Assembly (NCBI GenBank): GCA_013396915.1
Contig: VWZL01000114.1
Location: 190,691-254,690 of the forward strand
Origin: Stercorarius parasiticus
Lineage: Eukaryota; Chordata; Aves; Charadriiformes; Stercorariidae
Direction of reading: 5' to 3'
DNA: 64,000 nt
The notes below the pieces were generated by a model. The model was not told where the DNA came from, did not search any database, and was given only the letters and a program-made list of their open reading frames with translations. The translations under genes and the position numbers were made by a program. Below are positions 32,784 through 46,740 of this stretch, piece by piece (the stretch's first letter is position 1; each line of letters starts with the position of its first letter).

Positions 32784-35700
32784 GAATGCTGGTAAATCAT
32801 ATTTTACAGTTGGATTTTATGTTACTTTTTAAGATGTATCCTGTTGGATTACAACTGGGAAGGTTGTGTTTCATAACTGTGTGTCTCACTTTTGTGTTAC
32901 TTTCCTAAACATTCTTAAATCCACCCTACTCCTGCTTAATAATAAAAAAAAGTTCGATTTCTAACAGTACCAACATAAAATTCCTGCATGTGCTTTGCAA
33001 AACATTATAATCACTTTTTAAGAGTAGTCATGATAGATCATAGGATTCCATATGAAATTATAGATAAGAAAAAAACAAAACACAGAAAATTAAAGTTTTT
33101 CCAAGTGCTGTTTTTACTTATGGAAATAGTAGATATGTATTGTCCAGTCATCCACAATACATCCTTTTTGCCTGTGTATAAAACCAATTTTTACAAAATA
33201 AAGTCTGGGCAAGAACTGTGTAGTTTTTGTTTAATGACCTTTCATTTGGATTTTTAAATTTTGAAACTTTTGTCTTTCAAATTTGGGTAAGCTTGGAATT
33301 GGTGGGATTTTTTTGTTGGTTTTGTTTTTATTTGCTTTTGTTCTTTTTTTTTTTTATCCATAGTAAAGTAATAATATTTCCTTTATTAAGTGAAATTCTG
33401 TGAGCTTGGTTTTGAGTCAGCATTCTGAAGGATCTGTCAATATGAATGAGGCGTCTGTTTTCTGATAAAATCAAATATTGCTACTTTCTTTTTGCAATGT
33501 GGTTACAATAACTTTTTCTTCAGTGTCAGCACAAGTAATCTTTAATTCTTACACTTCTAGAACAGGAATGGTAATTTATCCTTGTCAGGAAACCATAAAT
33601 TACACTGTCTTTGAATATGATAGAAATCTAAACTGTAGTCCTCATTTTTGATAATTCTAAGTGTTTGGATAAGTCTTTGCAGAGTGTTCTTGGTCTCTAA
33701 GGGAATATTTGAAAGGTTCTTCAGGTCAAGTCAAACCGTAAATTATTAACATAATAACTGTTGTTAAAGAACCCCTTGTGAGGATACTGTTGCTGTGGAA
33801 GAAGGATGTACTAGAAGGGATAGTCAGGTAGAATTAGGCATTCTTTTGTGCATATATGAACCTATTCAAGAATAGCTGTTGCAGAGTTGTGTAAGAACAC
33901 CACATGTGAGGTCCAAAGGTCTTTAGCATTGGTTTCAGTAAATCCTACAGACTGTTTTCTATACCTAATCCATATTAATAGTGTTTCAGTAAATTTAAAA
34001 TTATGAGACAGAAATTTCCAGACCTAGGTGACAAAGTTCTAGCAAAACCATAGATGTGTAATTTGTTGATGAAACTCTGCTTCATTTGAGATGTGACAGA
34101 TAAACTGCCTAAAATGCAGAAATCACTGGCTAAAGAATTGTCCATCAACCATTCAGATACGGTGAATACATAAAATCATTGATCCTGCCATAAAAGAGAT
34201 ATAAAAAAGTAGTATCACATCATCTAATAATTTCTAATTAGCAGTTTCTTATTTTATTTTAGAATAATATAAATAAATACAAATGGTTTTGGTTCTTAGG
34301 AAAACTTCTGTTTTTAATGGAATCATTTTAATAGGGCTCTTCATACTTAGTAGGAAGATGATTGGTAAGAAAAACGTAGCTACAGATAAACTGGAATGCT
34401 CCTTCTAGATTCAATTACTTTTTCTTTCTGAAGTGATCATAAACAGTCTTGGCTCTATTCCCACCCACTTTTTTTTCTCCTTTGCTTCCTCTTTCTAATT
34501 ACTGATCTGTAACACTATGAAAGGTTACACTTAGAATGTTTTGAAAAGTAACTCAATGCGTTTATAAATCTACTTCAGAGAAACTGAAACGTGTATTTTG
34601 CAGTGATGTATTATATCAGTTACTTTATCTCTTCATTAGACTTTGTTCTTATAAAAACCTGTAGGACTGTTACTTAAATTTGTCATCCTAAAAGTCAAAA
34701 TCCTCACAATGAAACCTCTAAATAGTAATTTGCCATTTTAGAATGCATTTTAAGTGTATTTTGTATTTAGACAAGGTGTGGGTTTTTTTTATATGAAATC
34801 ATAATAGAAATGTGTTTCCTGTGAATCAAGTTAATGTTTGTTGCACAAACATTTTATACATAAAACATTAAGACCTTGAATCAGTGAACAAATGCATATT
34901 ATAAGCACATATTGCCTGATTTTAGTAGAGCACTACTATGCTTCTAGCTAGGCAACTTGCTAACATGTAGCTCATGAATACTTCCTCTCTATTTGAATTC
35001 CATATAACAGCATCTCATAGATGAAAGCATTGGGAATTGAACTAACAGTATTTATTTATGTTTGAAATAAGAGAAGGTAGTGGGTTTATATCTGTTATTG
35101 TAGTGAATCTAAAGTGAAAGAAGTGTTTTCCGTGTTTGTGTAGAGGTAAGAAGAATGGGACCACATTCATGCAGGGATTGGATACAAGGACCACTCCACC
35201 CAACTGAGAATGCTAATTCTGTGTTTTGGTGTGTGTTGGGTTTGTTTATGTATTCATTTATTTATTTATAGATTTTTTTAAATTTTTTTTTAATTGGTTT
35301 AGGCAGAGATGACATACCTCACTAACTGATGTCATTATCCTAAGGTGTTTTAACATGCCAGATCCTGATGGAGTAATCCAAGAACAATGCATGCATTTTC
35401 CACACCTGCTTTTTGTGCTCAAGTATGCACTTGGGCTGTAGCCATGCTGAGGACCATAGACCATCTTACTGTTGTTTTGAGAGGACAGAGCATGTAGAAG
35501 TTAACATTTAATGTTAATCCTTCCTAGTTTTGTCAATATTGTGTTATTCGGATGAGGAAAAGAATACATATGGCAGTAGCTGATTTTACTGCTGCTTTGT
35601 TATCAAAGCTTTTCTTCCCTCAGACTTGGCATGTTGAATCTCTGACTGCTGGGAGATGAGTTTTCCCTCACGTTTTTGCGTATTCTATTGCTGAAATAAC

Positions 35701-38319
35701 CTCAAAGACAGGCAGTCTTCTCATAAGGGATTTTATAACTAGATAAAGAGCAGTAACCAGCAAAGTTTACGTCTATTAAAGAACGTAAGCGTTGAAGGAC
35801 TAATTGCTCACCTTATATTAGAGAGTCAGAAAAAGTGAATGACAAGTTGGAATATGGATTCGCTGGGTAATCTGAAGTCTCAGTATTTATTCCTGTTCGT
35901 ACTTTTCGATTTCTGCAATAGAGTATTTAAACTTTTAAAGGAAAAATAAACAGTTGGTATTTTGTATCTCAGATTGTTTTGATTAAACCACAAGTGTATT
36001 AAGCATTTGTATATTTATTGCACATATTTGTACATAATATTTTGTATACAGTTTAAAACACACCTAGAGATTAAAACTCATTGGCTACAGTGACAATGTT
36101 TGTATCCAGTGTATACTTGTGCAATAATCCTGATCCAGAATTTGATTCAGAACATTTTAGTTGTCTTCTAAAGGGACTTTGAGTTACTTTTCTCTCATAC
36201 AGTATAATTCTCTACTGGAATCCTAAATTTGGACTAGGTTTTCCCTACTTAAATCAAGGCTCACTAGAGGCCACACCATAGGCCAGTTAATCTTTTGTAC
36301 AGTTCCAGAGATGTCAACAAGAATGTTTTGTGTCTGGTCAAGCAGCAGGAAAGATTGCATAATGTGACCTGATTTTTAAGGGGTCTGGACATTCGTTATT
36401 CATAGTAATCCATGGGAAGTGGCAACACTTTGGAGTGACTCTTAAGTAGGTATGTGGGACTTTGTAACAGAAAATTTAAAGGTGAAAATTTTACATTTCT
36501 TAAATATGGTGTGATTAATATTTCTGCTTGCTGATAAAGTGACCAGATCTGCTCACTTAGAAGCTTCTCTGGTCTCAGTAAAGGGTTTTGAAAACTGCCT
36601 TTGCTGTTAAATCTCTTTCACAGGTGGTCTAGCCTATGGAAAAAAATAGCATATCCAATTCAAAATTGTTTATACAAATTATTAGGGCAAAGATATTTGG
36701 GATGGTAATTTTGAATTATCTATTCCTTTTTCTGAACCTTTAATACAACTGTCCACTGATGTGTTTCCGTAATTTAGTCCTGCAGTCATGTTTATACATA
36801 AACCTTCCCTGGAAGTATATGTACAGAATAGACACATACTATTATAAAACAATTATAGCTTTATAACACAATAGTATAATGCTTCTTAAGGCAAATTGAA
36901 TCTGAAAATCATATATTTGACTTTTACTCAAGTTCAAGACTTTTTGAACCTAGCGTGATCCTATATGTTTACAGGCTTGTCTTAGAAAAGTGTATCCCAT
37001 GTGGCTAGATGAGCTGTGAAACAAAGCAATTCTGCAAGGAGGCTTAAATCTGGTTACTTGAGAATGGTTAAATACCTGTCTACTTAGCATTATGGCATTC
37101 AATGACTTAAAGACTATAATGAATGTCTTCAATAATACTAAAGTTAAATACTCACAGCAATATTTAAAATTTTTGCTTTGCATCTTAACTTTACAAGTAT
37201 TGATTAGAAGCTTAATGCAATTTCCAGCTTCAGAAAAGATTCTGCAATTTCCATGCCAAATTTACTAGATTATATTTAACTAATTAAACTGGTTTTTAAA
37301 AAATCCCTCTGTGTTGTTCAAAGCAAGCATTGTGGAATCTATTTCACTAAGTGTATCTGTTTCATAAAATAAATGTTATTTTGAAGCATATATATTAAAT
37401 TAAAACAGATGGATCTAGAAACAAAACATATGGGTACACGTATGCTAAAATGTTCTTTAGAATGAACCTCCTATGAACCCTGATGTATAATTGTTGTGAA
37501 ATACAACATGCTCTGCTGGTGGAGTTACTTTTGTTGACTTTTTAGATACCAATGGAAATATAATAGATATTTAAAATCAAAATTTTACTTTAAAAATGTA
37601 AGATCAGTGAGTCCTGGGAACTTACTAGCAAATTTTTCAACAGTACTTTTTAATGAATGTTTCCAGTGTATGTGTAGAAAGCATCACATGAAAAGAACTT
37701 GTTTTTTCTGCTCTTAAGCTGGCTGAAATGTAGGCTGCAAAATATGAAATATCTTCAAGCAGTAACTAAATAATACAAGCATTTGTTTTGATTTGCAAAA
37801 TGTGCTACTATTCTGTGACTATTTTTGGCTGTTTCCCTCTTATCTTGATCTTGGAACACCTAAGTGCCAACACCTCAATATGCGCATACAGCAGCCCACA
37901 TAACTCATTTAACAATGAATTGAATTAGTCTTTATGTACGAGGGAAATCTCAGGAACAGATAATTTGGCAGGATTTTTACAATAAACACATTATTTTCCA
38001 TAAATAGGTATATATTTTCCATTATTTCTTTTTCAGAGGAAGTAAATGCTTTCAAATTAGCATATTGCTTCTGTTATAACATGCTGGTGAATGTCTACAT
38101 GATTCCAGTGGTGCAGTTTCCCTTTTGCGCTGTGACTACTTTAAATAAATGTATATAACTATACAACTGCAACCATTAAGAGTTGAGTAATGAGTAATAG
38201 ATCCTGGACTTCTCTGTTCCCTTTTTTTTGTTTTATATTCCATTTCCATTAATTTCTTTTTCCATTAATCCCACAGCTTTATCCATCCTTTGCAATTTCA
38301 AGCTAGAGAAAACAAATTA

Positions 38320-38720
38320 AGAAAAAACCCACCCCTTTTAATTGACTTTATTTGCTTTAATGCTGCTAGTCCATATTATCTGCTCTCTTAAATTGAGTTT
38401 GGGATTGCCAGCTTTAAAGGTATTACACTGCATTTTGGGATGCTGCCAGCGTATCCTGAGCAAATATATTTAAATCAAAGCTAAGCTGCTTAAAATATTC
38501 ATGTTATGCTCTTAGTGTGGTTTAGAGAAATGTGAAACCATTTAGGACTTGCAAACCTGTTTTATGGCCAAAAATGTATTTGAGCTGTCAGGCATATAGC
38601 CTAAATTGATAGTCACTGTTAACTTTGTTTAATAGGTAATGGTTTCATTGTTTTATTAGCAATGATACATTCAGGGGCTAATTCATTTGAAATTTGTGGA
38701 ATAATGCAACTATGTTATTT
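38320..38720. promoter_or_regulatory. Candidate conserved intronic noncoding block
   Basis: A long, repeat-free block with cores such as 'ccttttaattgacttt', 'atttaaatcaaagc', 'tttaataggtaatgg', 'gtttatta'-like and 'ggggctaattcatttg'. It has the look of a conserved intronic element with homeodomain- and TCF-type sites. Not testable from this window alone. Confidence 0.25.
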
Positions 38721-39307
38721 ATAGAGGTAAAGAAAAACACTTTTAACTGAAAACAGTTTTGGGAAAAGAATATTCTGAGGAGATAAAATCATGCATGCAG
38801 GGAAAATGCACGTTTATTTTGAACAGTTGAACACATTTATTTGATGCATTGCACTGTCATGCATTGCAGGGAACTTTGAATATCAAATTCAACAATACAT
38901 TAATTCAAAAGTCAATGTATTTTTAAATAGTAAAACGAAAGAGAAATAACTGTGAATATATATTGTGTTCTGGGGAGAAATGCATCCTGCAAAAGAAGCA
39001 AACCCAGGAATTTTAAAAGGTTTTGATGAATAAGCTTTGAAATAACATGTTTGAGCCAGGTACTATTTTGTCTTTGTGCAATTTTTTTTTCTTTTTTTCA
39101 GTAAAATAATGTGTCTGCTTACAAACTGGCCTGTGATAATCTTGCAGAAATCTTGTTTTTCTTCAGTTCTGTTCTACAGTGACATGTATAACAGTTGCTG
39201 TTAGAGTCAGTTGAATTTAGTTGAAGATTAGCAATGAATATACATCTATCTACTAAGACAGAAGTTAACCTAAAGCTAGATATCGAACAGGTAGTGCTAT
39301 CTTGCTA

Positions 39308-39321
39308 TTTTTTTTTTTTTT
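39308..39321. repeat. Poly-T run
   Basis: Fourteen consecutive T; simple low-complexity sequence. Confidence 0.9.
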
Positions 39322-40523
39322 GTAATGTGCGTATTCACTTAAAGAAAGAAGCTGCAAAACAACGTGATTTTATCTCCAAAATTTAAATATAATGCAAGCT
39401 ATTGATGTTTGATCTACTATTAACAAATCAATAGAACAAAAGTATTGACTAGAAACTACAGGGCCTGTCCATCCCAAGATGAAGAATATATTTTTATATA
39501 ATCATATTAGGTTACTTAAAAATAGCAATCTAGATTAATTCTTTCAGTTTCATGCTAAATCCTTTATAATCTAAACTGGATACCAAATATTTCTGGAGTT
39601 TAAGAGAGTACTATCTAACTTAATTTTGTTACTGCAGACTATTAATTCTTAAATTTTGCCTACATTTGCTTATGATTATCCTTAATGTGAGAAACTAACT
39701 GGGTGGAAGACTCATTCTGGGAACATTTAGTCAGGGACTGTTAGATTATTGAACTCTGAAATTATGAGACAAAATATATTGTCTTCCAACTACTCATCAA
39801 AAGCAATTACAGGCCGTATTTTCTTACGGACTAAAGGAATATATTCCTACAGAATCCAATAAAAAACAAATTTGTTTTGAGAGCTATAAGACTCTGGATT
39901 TATTCTGCAGTGTGCTTATGTAAGTGTCTACTTGTCTACCAGTCTGTGAAAAGCTAAAGCAAATATTAGGGGGCAGGGGTGTGTGGGGGGAGAGGGTTAA
40001 ATCCCAAGCCTTGTCCAATTCCAGTGTTACCCTGTGGATGTATCTTTTAGGTGACAACCACCTCCAGGTAGATTGTCCAGCCTCGGGAAGGAAGCTGTGA
40101 CATATACATCTTGAGCATACTACTGAAGTGTGTGTATTTGCAAACCGGGACATATGTGCACATATAGGCATAACACTTTATGTTTATTTCTCTAACATCT
40201 TGGTGTTCTCTTAATATAGATTTTTGATGAAATTTTGATCCTCTACTTTCAGCTCCATCTGTGTATAGCTGTGCACAGAACATGCATACATACCCATAAC
40301 ACAATATATATGCAAACCCCAGTTTCTAATCGCACCTTATGCTAGCTTCCACTACCCAGCTGTGGAGAATTTGGATTTCACTTTCTCCTGCCCTTCATTT
40401 TCAGCAAAATTCCTGTATTGCTCTCCTTTGAGACTTAAAACTCTTCTGTGACACAACTCTTCCCAGTGGTTGGCTTCCCATGTTCAGAACTTGCTATCTA
40501 TAATGTAACTCATGTTCTTGGTG

Positions 40524-40603
40524 GTTTTTTTTCTGGTGGTTGGTGTGTTTTTTTTTGTTTTGCTGTTTTTTGGTTTTTTTTTTTTTTGTTTTTTTTTTTT
40601 GGG
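40524..40603. repeat. Long T-rich (T/G) low-complexity tract
   Basis: About 80 bases made almost only of T runs broken by G, GG or GCTG. No flanking retrocopy was recognised. The short Phe/Val-rich open frame spanning it is an artefact of composition. Confidence 0.9.
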
Positions 40604-41485
40604 TATTCATCATTTGTCCATGCCCATATAATGTCTTTCTTTTTCACTAGATTCTAAATTTTTTTTTTCTGCTTGTACCGCATCTAAGTACTGCATTGTA
40701 TTACTGGTCTCTATAAACCTGATGGTTATACGCTCCCAAGGCAGCTAGAAGGTGAAGCGTTGAACTCCCTTACTCCAAGGAAGGTATTGAACCTGCAAGT
40801 CTGCCTCCCCAGATGAATTATGTCTCTGCAAGATTACTATATAATAGGTAGCCATGATTATGAGGGAAAAATATGCAAATAAATCCAGAAGATGGATCAG
40901 GCTTATGGATACCACTTTTTCCTAGGTTTTGTAACTGAGGGCTGAAGGAAAGTGTCTGTGTTTCAGGAAGGGTTAGAATTTCAGGTATGTCCCAGTGTAT
41001 TGCTTGTCTTAGATGTGGCCTTCCTTAAGCTGTGTCATCCGATCAGCTACCTGTTAGGAATCATTAGGTTACTAATCCTGATCACCTAGTGGGCTCCTTA
41101 ATTTACTTGGGGATTTTAGGCATGGACTTCACCCTGAGGCTAGACTGTGAAATCCCTACATGGATCTAACATTTACTTGTATCTTACTTCCAAAATGAAG
41201 GCACTGTTTCACTGGGTCATATTTCTCTCCTCATTATACCAGTGTAATGTCATTTCAGGCATGACAGCACCACTGCTGTAAATCAGAGTAAAACTTGCCC
41301 AGCATTTTTAATGGCTGTTTCATTTCATTCACATTATGTTCATCTTTTCAACTAATTTTCAGATATAATCTTTAATTTCCTCTCTGGGTAACTGCATAGA
41401 AATTCTAAACAGCACGTAAGGCTGGAGTAGCACACACTGCTGGCATCTAAAAACTAGATAAGTGATTACTTCTAATGGATGATGT

Positions 41486-41514
41486 GTGTGTGCATATATG
41501 TGTGTATGTATGAA
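41486..41514. repeat. (GT)n / (AT)n degenerate microsatellite
   Basis: Short alternating purine-pyrimidine stretch 'gtgtgtgtgcatatatgtgt', potentially Z-DNA-forming. Confidence 0.85.
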
Positions 41515-43346
41515 TTTAATGCACAAGCCTAGCCTTTTTCTCTTGTTCAGCTAATTCAGTAAACAGCATATCACTGATAGTGTGAAAGGGATACACTTGT
41601 TCAGTCTGGCTTTCTGGAATAGATACACTGTGCAGATATGTACAGCCACTACTTTTATTTGTGAAGAAGATGTGTTCTTGGAGGATAGGATACATACTAC
41701 TTGTGTAAGTCCTTTTGCTGTCATGCTGTCAATATTCTTCTTTCTGGATATGTGTTCAGAGCATCAGTGTCAAAAACAAACTAGTGGAACACAGGGAGCT
41801 AGAAAGTCCTCCTGGTGAATATTTCTGCATTCCATTTCCTCTTCTTGGAGTAAAACGATGGCATTTCCTCATTCCGCTGCAGTTCTTATTTTTCTGCCAG
41901 GAAAAGGAAGAATTCCTCCAAAGAGAAAAAAAGTTTTGCAGCAAACATCAGATAACAAAAGGAAGTTATTCTCCTTATAAAATTTCCGCTGAATGTAATG
42001 GAAGTAGGAGATAGCAAGAGTAGTCTTGAAAAGACAGCAAAACTGTATCATGGCCACTACTCAGTTCTCACTAATTCTGCTTTCGCATAAGGAAGTAGGA
42101 CTTCTACTGACTTCAGTGGCTGAGAGACTGCTTGCATAACACAGAGAGGTCACTGCTTCTTGAACAAATGCAAAACTGAGATGTAAGCTTCCTGAATCTG
42201 TTAAGTATGACAAAGAAGCATCTGAAAAGCTTTTAGCCCAATTTGATTCATAGTTTTATACCCATTTACTTACCACGTACGAATGAAAATATTTCACATG
42301 TGTCTGTCTTGGTAGTTAATTTTTATTCTTCTCCTCTCCTAGTAGCAAGCTGAGATTGAGTATGTAGTTTCAGTCACATCTTTGCACGCAGTCCTGGGCC
42401 TCTTACGTTTGATAATCAGTTTGAACATCCAGGTAAACATATGACACTTCCAGAAACAAATCAAAATTCACATGGTTGTAAGATGCTTGCTGAGGCAATT
42501 GGCAGGATTTCCAATATTGACTCTCAGAACCACCTTGCCTGGAGATGCTTTGAAACACAAACCTGCTCTGTCTTTTCAATCTCGGAGTAAACTCTCTCCT
42601 TGAAAGACAATGGTACCTCTCGGTTATAAACCTGCCTTGAGCTCTGTTTGTATTTGAATAACTCTATGTAGATTTCTAATAGTATTTAAAAGGTGACCTT
42701 CTTATTTCCTTATAATTTCCTTCCATTATTTTATTTAAGGTTATATCGTGAATCTATGACATTTTCTTCCAGCAAAAATGATGGCAGGAAATTGAGTCAT
42801 GTTCTGTGTTGGGAGAATTTGCTGCCATTTAGTAACTTAGGCACTGCAACAAAGGTTTTTTTTACTAACTTAATAGATTTGAGATGCAAACTAAACAACT
42901 GGTGAATATTTTCAATTAAACTGAAAATATGAGGTCTGGAATATACACGCAAGAAATTCAAACAATATCAAAATATTTTTACTTCAAACGCTTATGAGAA
43001 AAAAAGGGAAATACCGACCAGTTCCTTCCAGCATGTCCAGATTTTGTTATTGGAGTATACTAATCAGAGGTATGTTAATATTCAACTCTATATTCCAAGA
43101 GCCTAACTTTGAGGAACTGCATCCTGAAAGGGAGAGCCCCCAGACCAAATTAGGTACTCAGGATCTGTATTGGGTACATGGGGAGCAAGAATAAGCAACA
43201 AAAAAGCATGTAGAACAGGGAGCTGTCAAAAGTAAGCAGAAAAGCAGGGAAAGGCTCGTGTCCTGGGATTAGACTTTGCTCATGGCTGTGAGGAAGTGGC
43301 TTGATGTCTCTAGATCTTTTTTTACAGTAGCCTACTAAACTTTCTT

Positions 43347-43387
43347 TAAAAGAAAAGAAAAAAAACAAAAAAACCAAAAAAACCCCT
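43347..43387. repeat. A-rich low-complexity tract
   Basis: A runs interrupted by G, C and CC over about 40 bases. Simple sequence. Confidence 0.85.
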
Positions 43388-46300
43388 CAGGTAACACCCA
43401 AAACTTTTAAAACACATTTTATTTGAAGACTAGTAGAGAAGATGACCAGTTTTCATGTAATTATCTAACAGTTAACACATTCATACAGGTTATCGTAGTT
43501 CTGAGGTCAATTTTTGCTTATGTATGAAGGGGATTTAAACCCACGTCTGCTGCAAAACTACTGCTGATGCTGTCTTAACTTTTGTGCTATAATTAATGAT
43601 TTATTGAGACAGGGACTATAAGAGGGAAAATTACTTTCTAGCTTAGCAGTTAACAGACTTGCTTGGAAGAGTCCTGGACATAAAATAACTTTTTCATCCC
43701 TTTACTGTTAAAAGGATAATAATCCTTGAGGCAAAAGACTGAGCCCCATGACTCCTCCTAATCTGTCGAGTTTTATACTGCTCTTTCTTCCTCTGCTGGT
43801 CTTTTGAATCTTGAACACTCTTAAGTAAAGCAGAAATGCTTCAACAGAAGGGATTAAAGACATGCCCCAATTCTATTACCTTTGCATTTTCTTTAATTTG
43901 GTGGTTAAGGCAATCACCTACAGGATTAAAGCATGGATTTAAATTCTTGCAAGGTTGAGGTAGGTGGGTGTATTAAGCACTGCAAAAAGTTAGGGAAGCC
44001 ATCTCTTCCTCTGGCTGTTGTGGCATTTTGTATGCAGCCAAATCCAAGAGGCACGCTCTAACACCACCTACCAGATCAAGCGCCCCAGGCAAAACAGATG
44101 AAGGAATTGCTCATCTATTTGTGCATCCCAGTAGGTCTAAGCCTGAACTGAGTACTGAGCTCTCTTGCTGCTGTTGAGCCTGATGTGCTTCCAGGCATAC
44201 ACAAAAGCAGAACCTTTGGCAGATTGGAAAGGCTAAAATAAGAAGCAGACATTACTGGTGTTAGGTGTTAAAGAATTAGATGATAGTATTAGATGGCGAC
44301 TGAGTGGAGTGAAGACTAGAATTCAGGCATTTGGACTTGGGGTACGGTAATTATTACATCTGTGTATTAGAAGGAAAAATAAAAGTGAGGGTGTTTTTTT
44401 TACTGAACTGAAGAAAGCAACATGAGTCATGTTTTTACAGTAAGACACATCATAATTTCTTTGTTTTAATAAATGGCAGTTTTTTCAAGCTCCTTTATGA
44501 AATTGATATATGCATTGAAGCTGCTGTAAATAGTGGAGTCAATGGGAACCATGAAGGCTTACGTATGTAGTGTTCCCGCAAGGTGTTTAATATATTAATA
44601 CTAACAACAACTATACCCACTAATATATATTGAAATACATGTAAATATTGTCTACCAAACCAATGTGGCTAATGTATGTGTAATATACAGCATAAAAAGA
44701 CCTTGACAAATCCCAATATATTAACTTTTGTTGTCACAGTCATTCTTACCTACTTTGTTGTCAGTATTAAGCTTCTCCATTTTGTGCAAATACCTACAGA
44801 TGCAATTATGATAGGAGGGCAAGGTGCGCGTTTGTGCAGATAAGGTAAAGCTTGCCAAGATTGGTCAGAAGTGTTGGAGACTTCATCTCGTCCCATATAA
44901 TAATAACTAACTGTACACTCTCTTCCATGCAGAAGTTAATCAATAACAAAGCATGGGTGAAAGGTACTTATAAAAGGAAGACCAGCTGTAAGATTCATAT
45001 GTCATTTGCAACTAGATAGAAAAAATGTTATAGGTTCAAAACTTACACATGTATGTCAAAATCATATCGTGTAAATGAAAATTGTTCTTGATCAATAAAT
45101 TTACTACTCTAGAACAGACTGATAATTTGGGAGTGCATGTGGAATAGTCTTCAGGCAGATTCAAGATATCAAACAGCTTTCGATATCCAAAGCAAAGACC
45201 AACTCTGAGATTATTGGATATTTTGGTATTGATACAGTGTTCTTTTTCCCATGGAAAACACTAAGAAGACTTATCTTTGTTGTATTTGCCACATTTCATT
45301 TCTTTCATTCTCTTTCTCCTTCTGTCTCAAAATCCCATGGCTTTCAGTCAATGTCTCTGCCCATTCTTTTGAGTGACTGGGAGTTCTGGTTACTTGCTAG
45401 CAGATTTCATCTTCTGGGATGAACCTGATTTACAAAGAAGTGTTACGGAAATAAACCATATAAGAATTATCTACTAAAAAATCAGGAGGGAAAAAGCCCC
45501 CAAACCAGAGTCAGAGGTGACGAGTATAATTACCTTTGATAAGGAAATCACTCATAAAAGCATAAAGCAATCAAGTCATATTTATTTTTTCTTATGCTAG
45601 GGTCTAAAAAAATTTGTGTAACTTGAACGATCCTATATTATTATTTAAGGAATTTGTTGCACTGAAGATTGTCAAAATAATAGATCAGTTTCTCACAGCC
45701 TGAATAGATGTTTGAAATTAGATTATAGGGATGAGTGCAATACATGACAGCTTCTCTGAAATTCTGTATTTTATGTCTAGACAGAAGCCAAGTTATCATA
45801 TTCTCTATGTATTTAATATTCTGAAGATTGTTTTGGGAAAGCATGTACTTCATTCCAGATATGTAGTAAAATACGAATATAAAATAATACTGGCAGTAAG
45901 TTAAAAAACTCTTTTATTTGGAAAAGCAAACAAACAGAACCCCAAGGTTATCTCTTCTGGGAAAGGATTTCAGAAATAGTTAAATAATAGATGTATGTGA
46001 GACTGAGTGATTTCATTGAGGTGGTTAGGAGAATAACTGCAAAAGTAGTTTATAGCATGCTGTATCTATACAACACTGAAATAATGGAGCTTGAACTTCT
46101 TTACTTATGTTCATAAATCAGGAATAAATCTGTTGTCAGCCATATTAACTTCCTATGGAAGGGAAATCAATCCTCTATTGAGATTTTTGCCTTAAAAATC
46201 AAAGATTTAACAACAAAATGATGTTTATGAAGGACATAGAAAATGATTTTCACTTTTACAGAATATAAGCAGTTACAATGAAGAGAGTCATACGTAAACT

Positions 46301-46674
46301 TTGTTCTAATGAGAAGGCACGCTTACAATTAGGACTTTCTTGTTGATGGCTTGTTATGTTTTCTTACATGGAAATGAAATACAGGTCAATTTTTTAAAAT
46401 TTATTTTCTCATTGTTAGATTATGAGAAAAGTTTGATGCTGAAATATTTAATGCATTAGAAGTAGCTGTTACTAAAACAAACAAAAAAGCATCATTGAAT
46501 GTGAGTATTATCTTTGAGAGAACTAGCTGCATGAAGAGGGTAGTGCTGCAAACTTCTGCTTGGTTTTGGGTAATAAATCTCCTGGTATTGCCAAGTTGTC
46601 AGAAATCTTTTCTAGCACCCTTAAAAATATTACTTCCACTTGGACAGTATATCAAACAAGAGCCCAAATTATTT

Positions 46675-46740
46675 AGAATCATAGAATTGCCTAGGTTGGA
46701 AGGGACCTTTCAGATCATCTAGTCCAACCATCAACCTAAC
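46675..46740 (-). mobile_element. CR1 LINE 3'-end fragment, minus strand
   Basis: Starts 'gaatcatagaattgcctagg' then 'ttggaagggacctttcagat' and 'catctagtccaacc', the reverse complement of a CR1 3' terminus. About 65 bases survive; the rest of the element is missing or too diverged to see. The frame that overlaps it is not a gene. Confidence 0.85.

Larger units (their letters stand above)
29031..46674. other. AT-rich GRIK2 intron 1, middle part
   Basis: Long noncoding stretch with homopolymer and microsatellite tracts, an exon-like 22-base segment (31501-31522) and a candidate conserved block near 38320-38720, listed separately. No other gene, RNA gene or interspersed repeat family could be supported. 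Confidence 0.45.

Noticed and set aside
40448..40657. A Phe/Val-rich 69-codon frame that looks membrane-like
   Set aside because: Generated by the long poly-T/G low-complexity tract.
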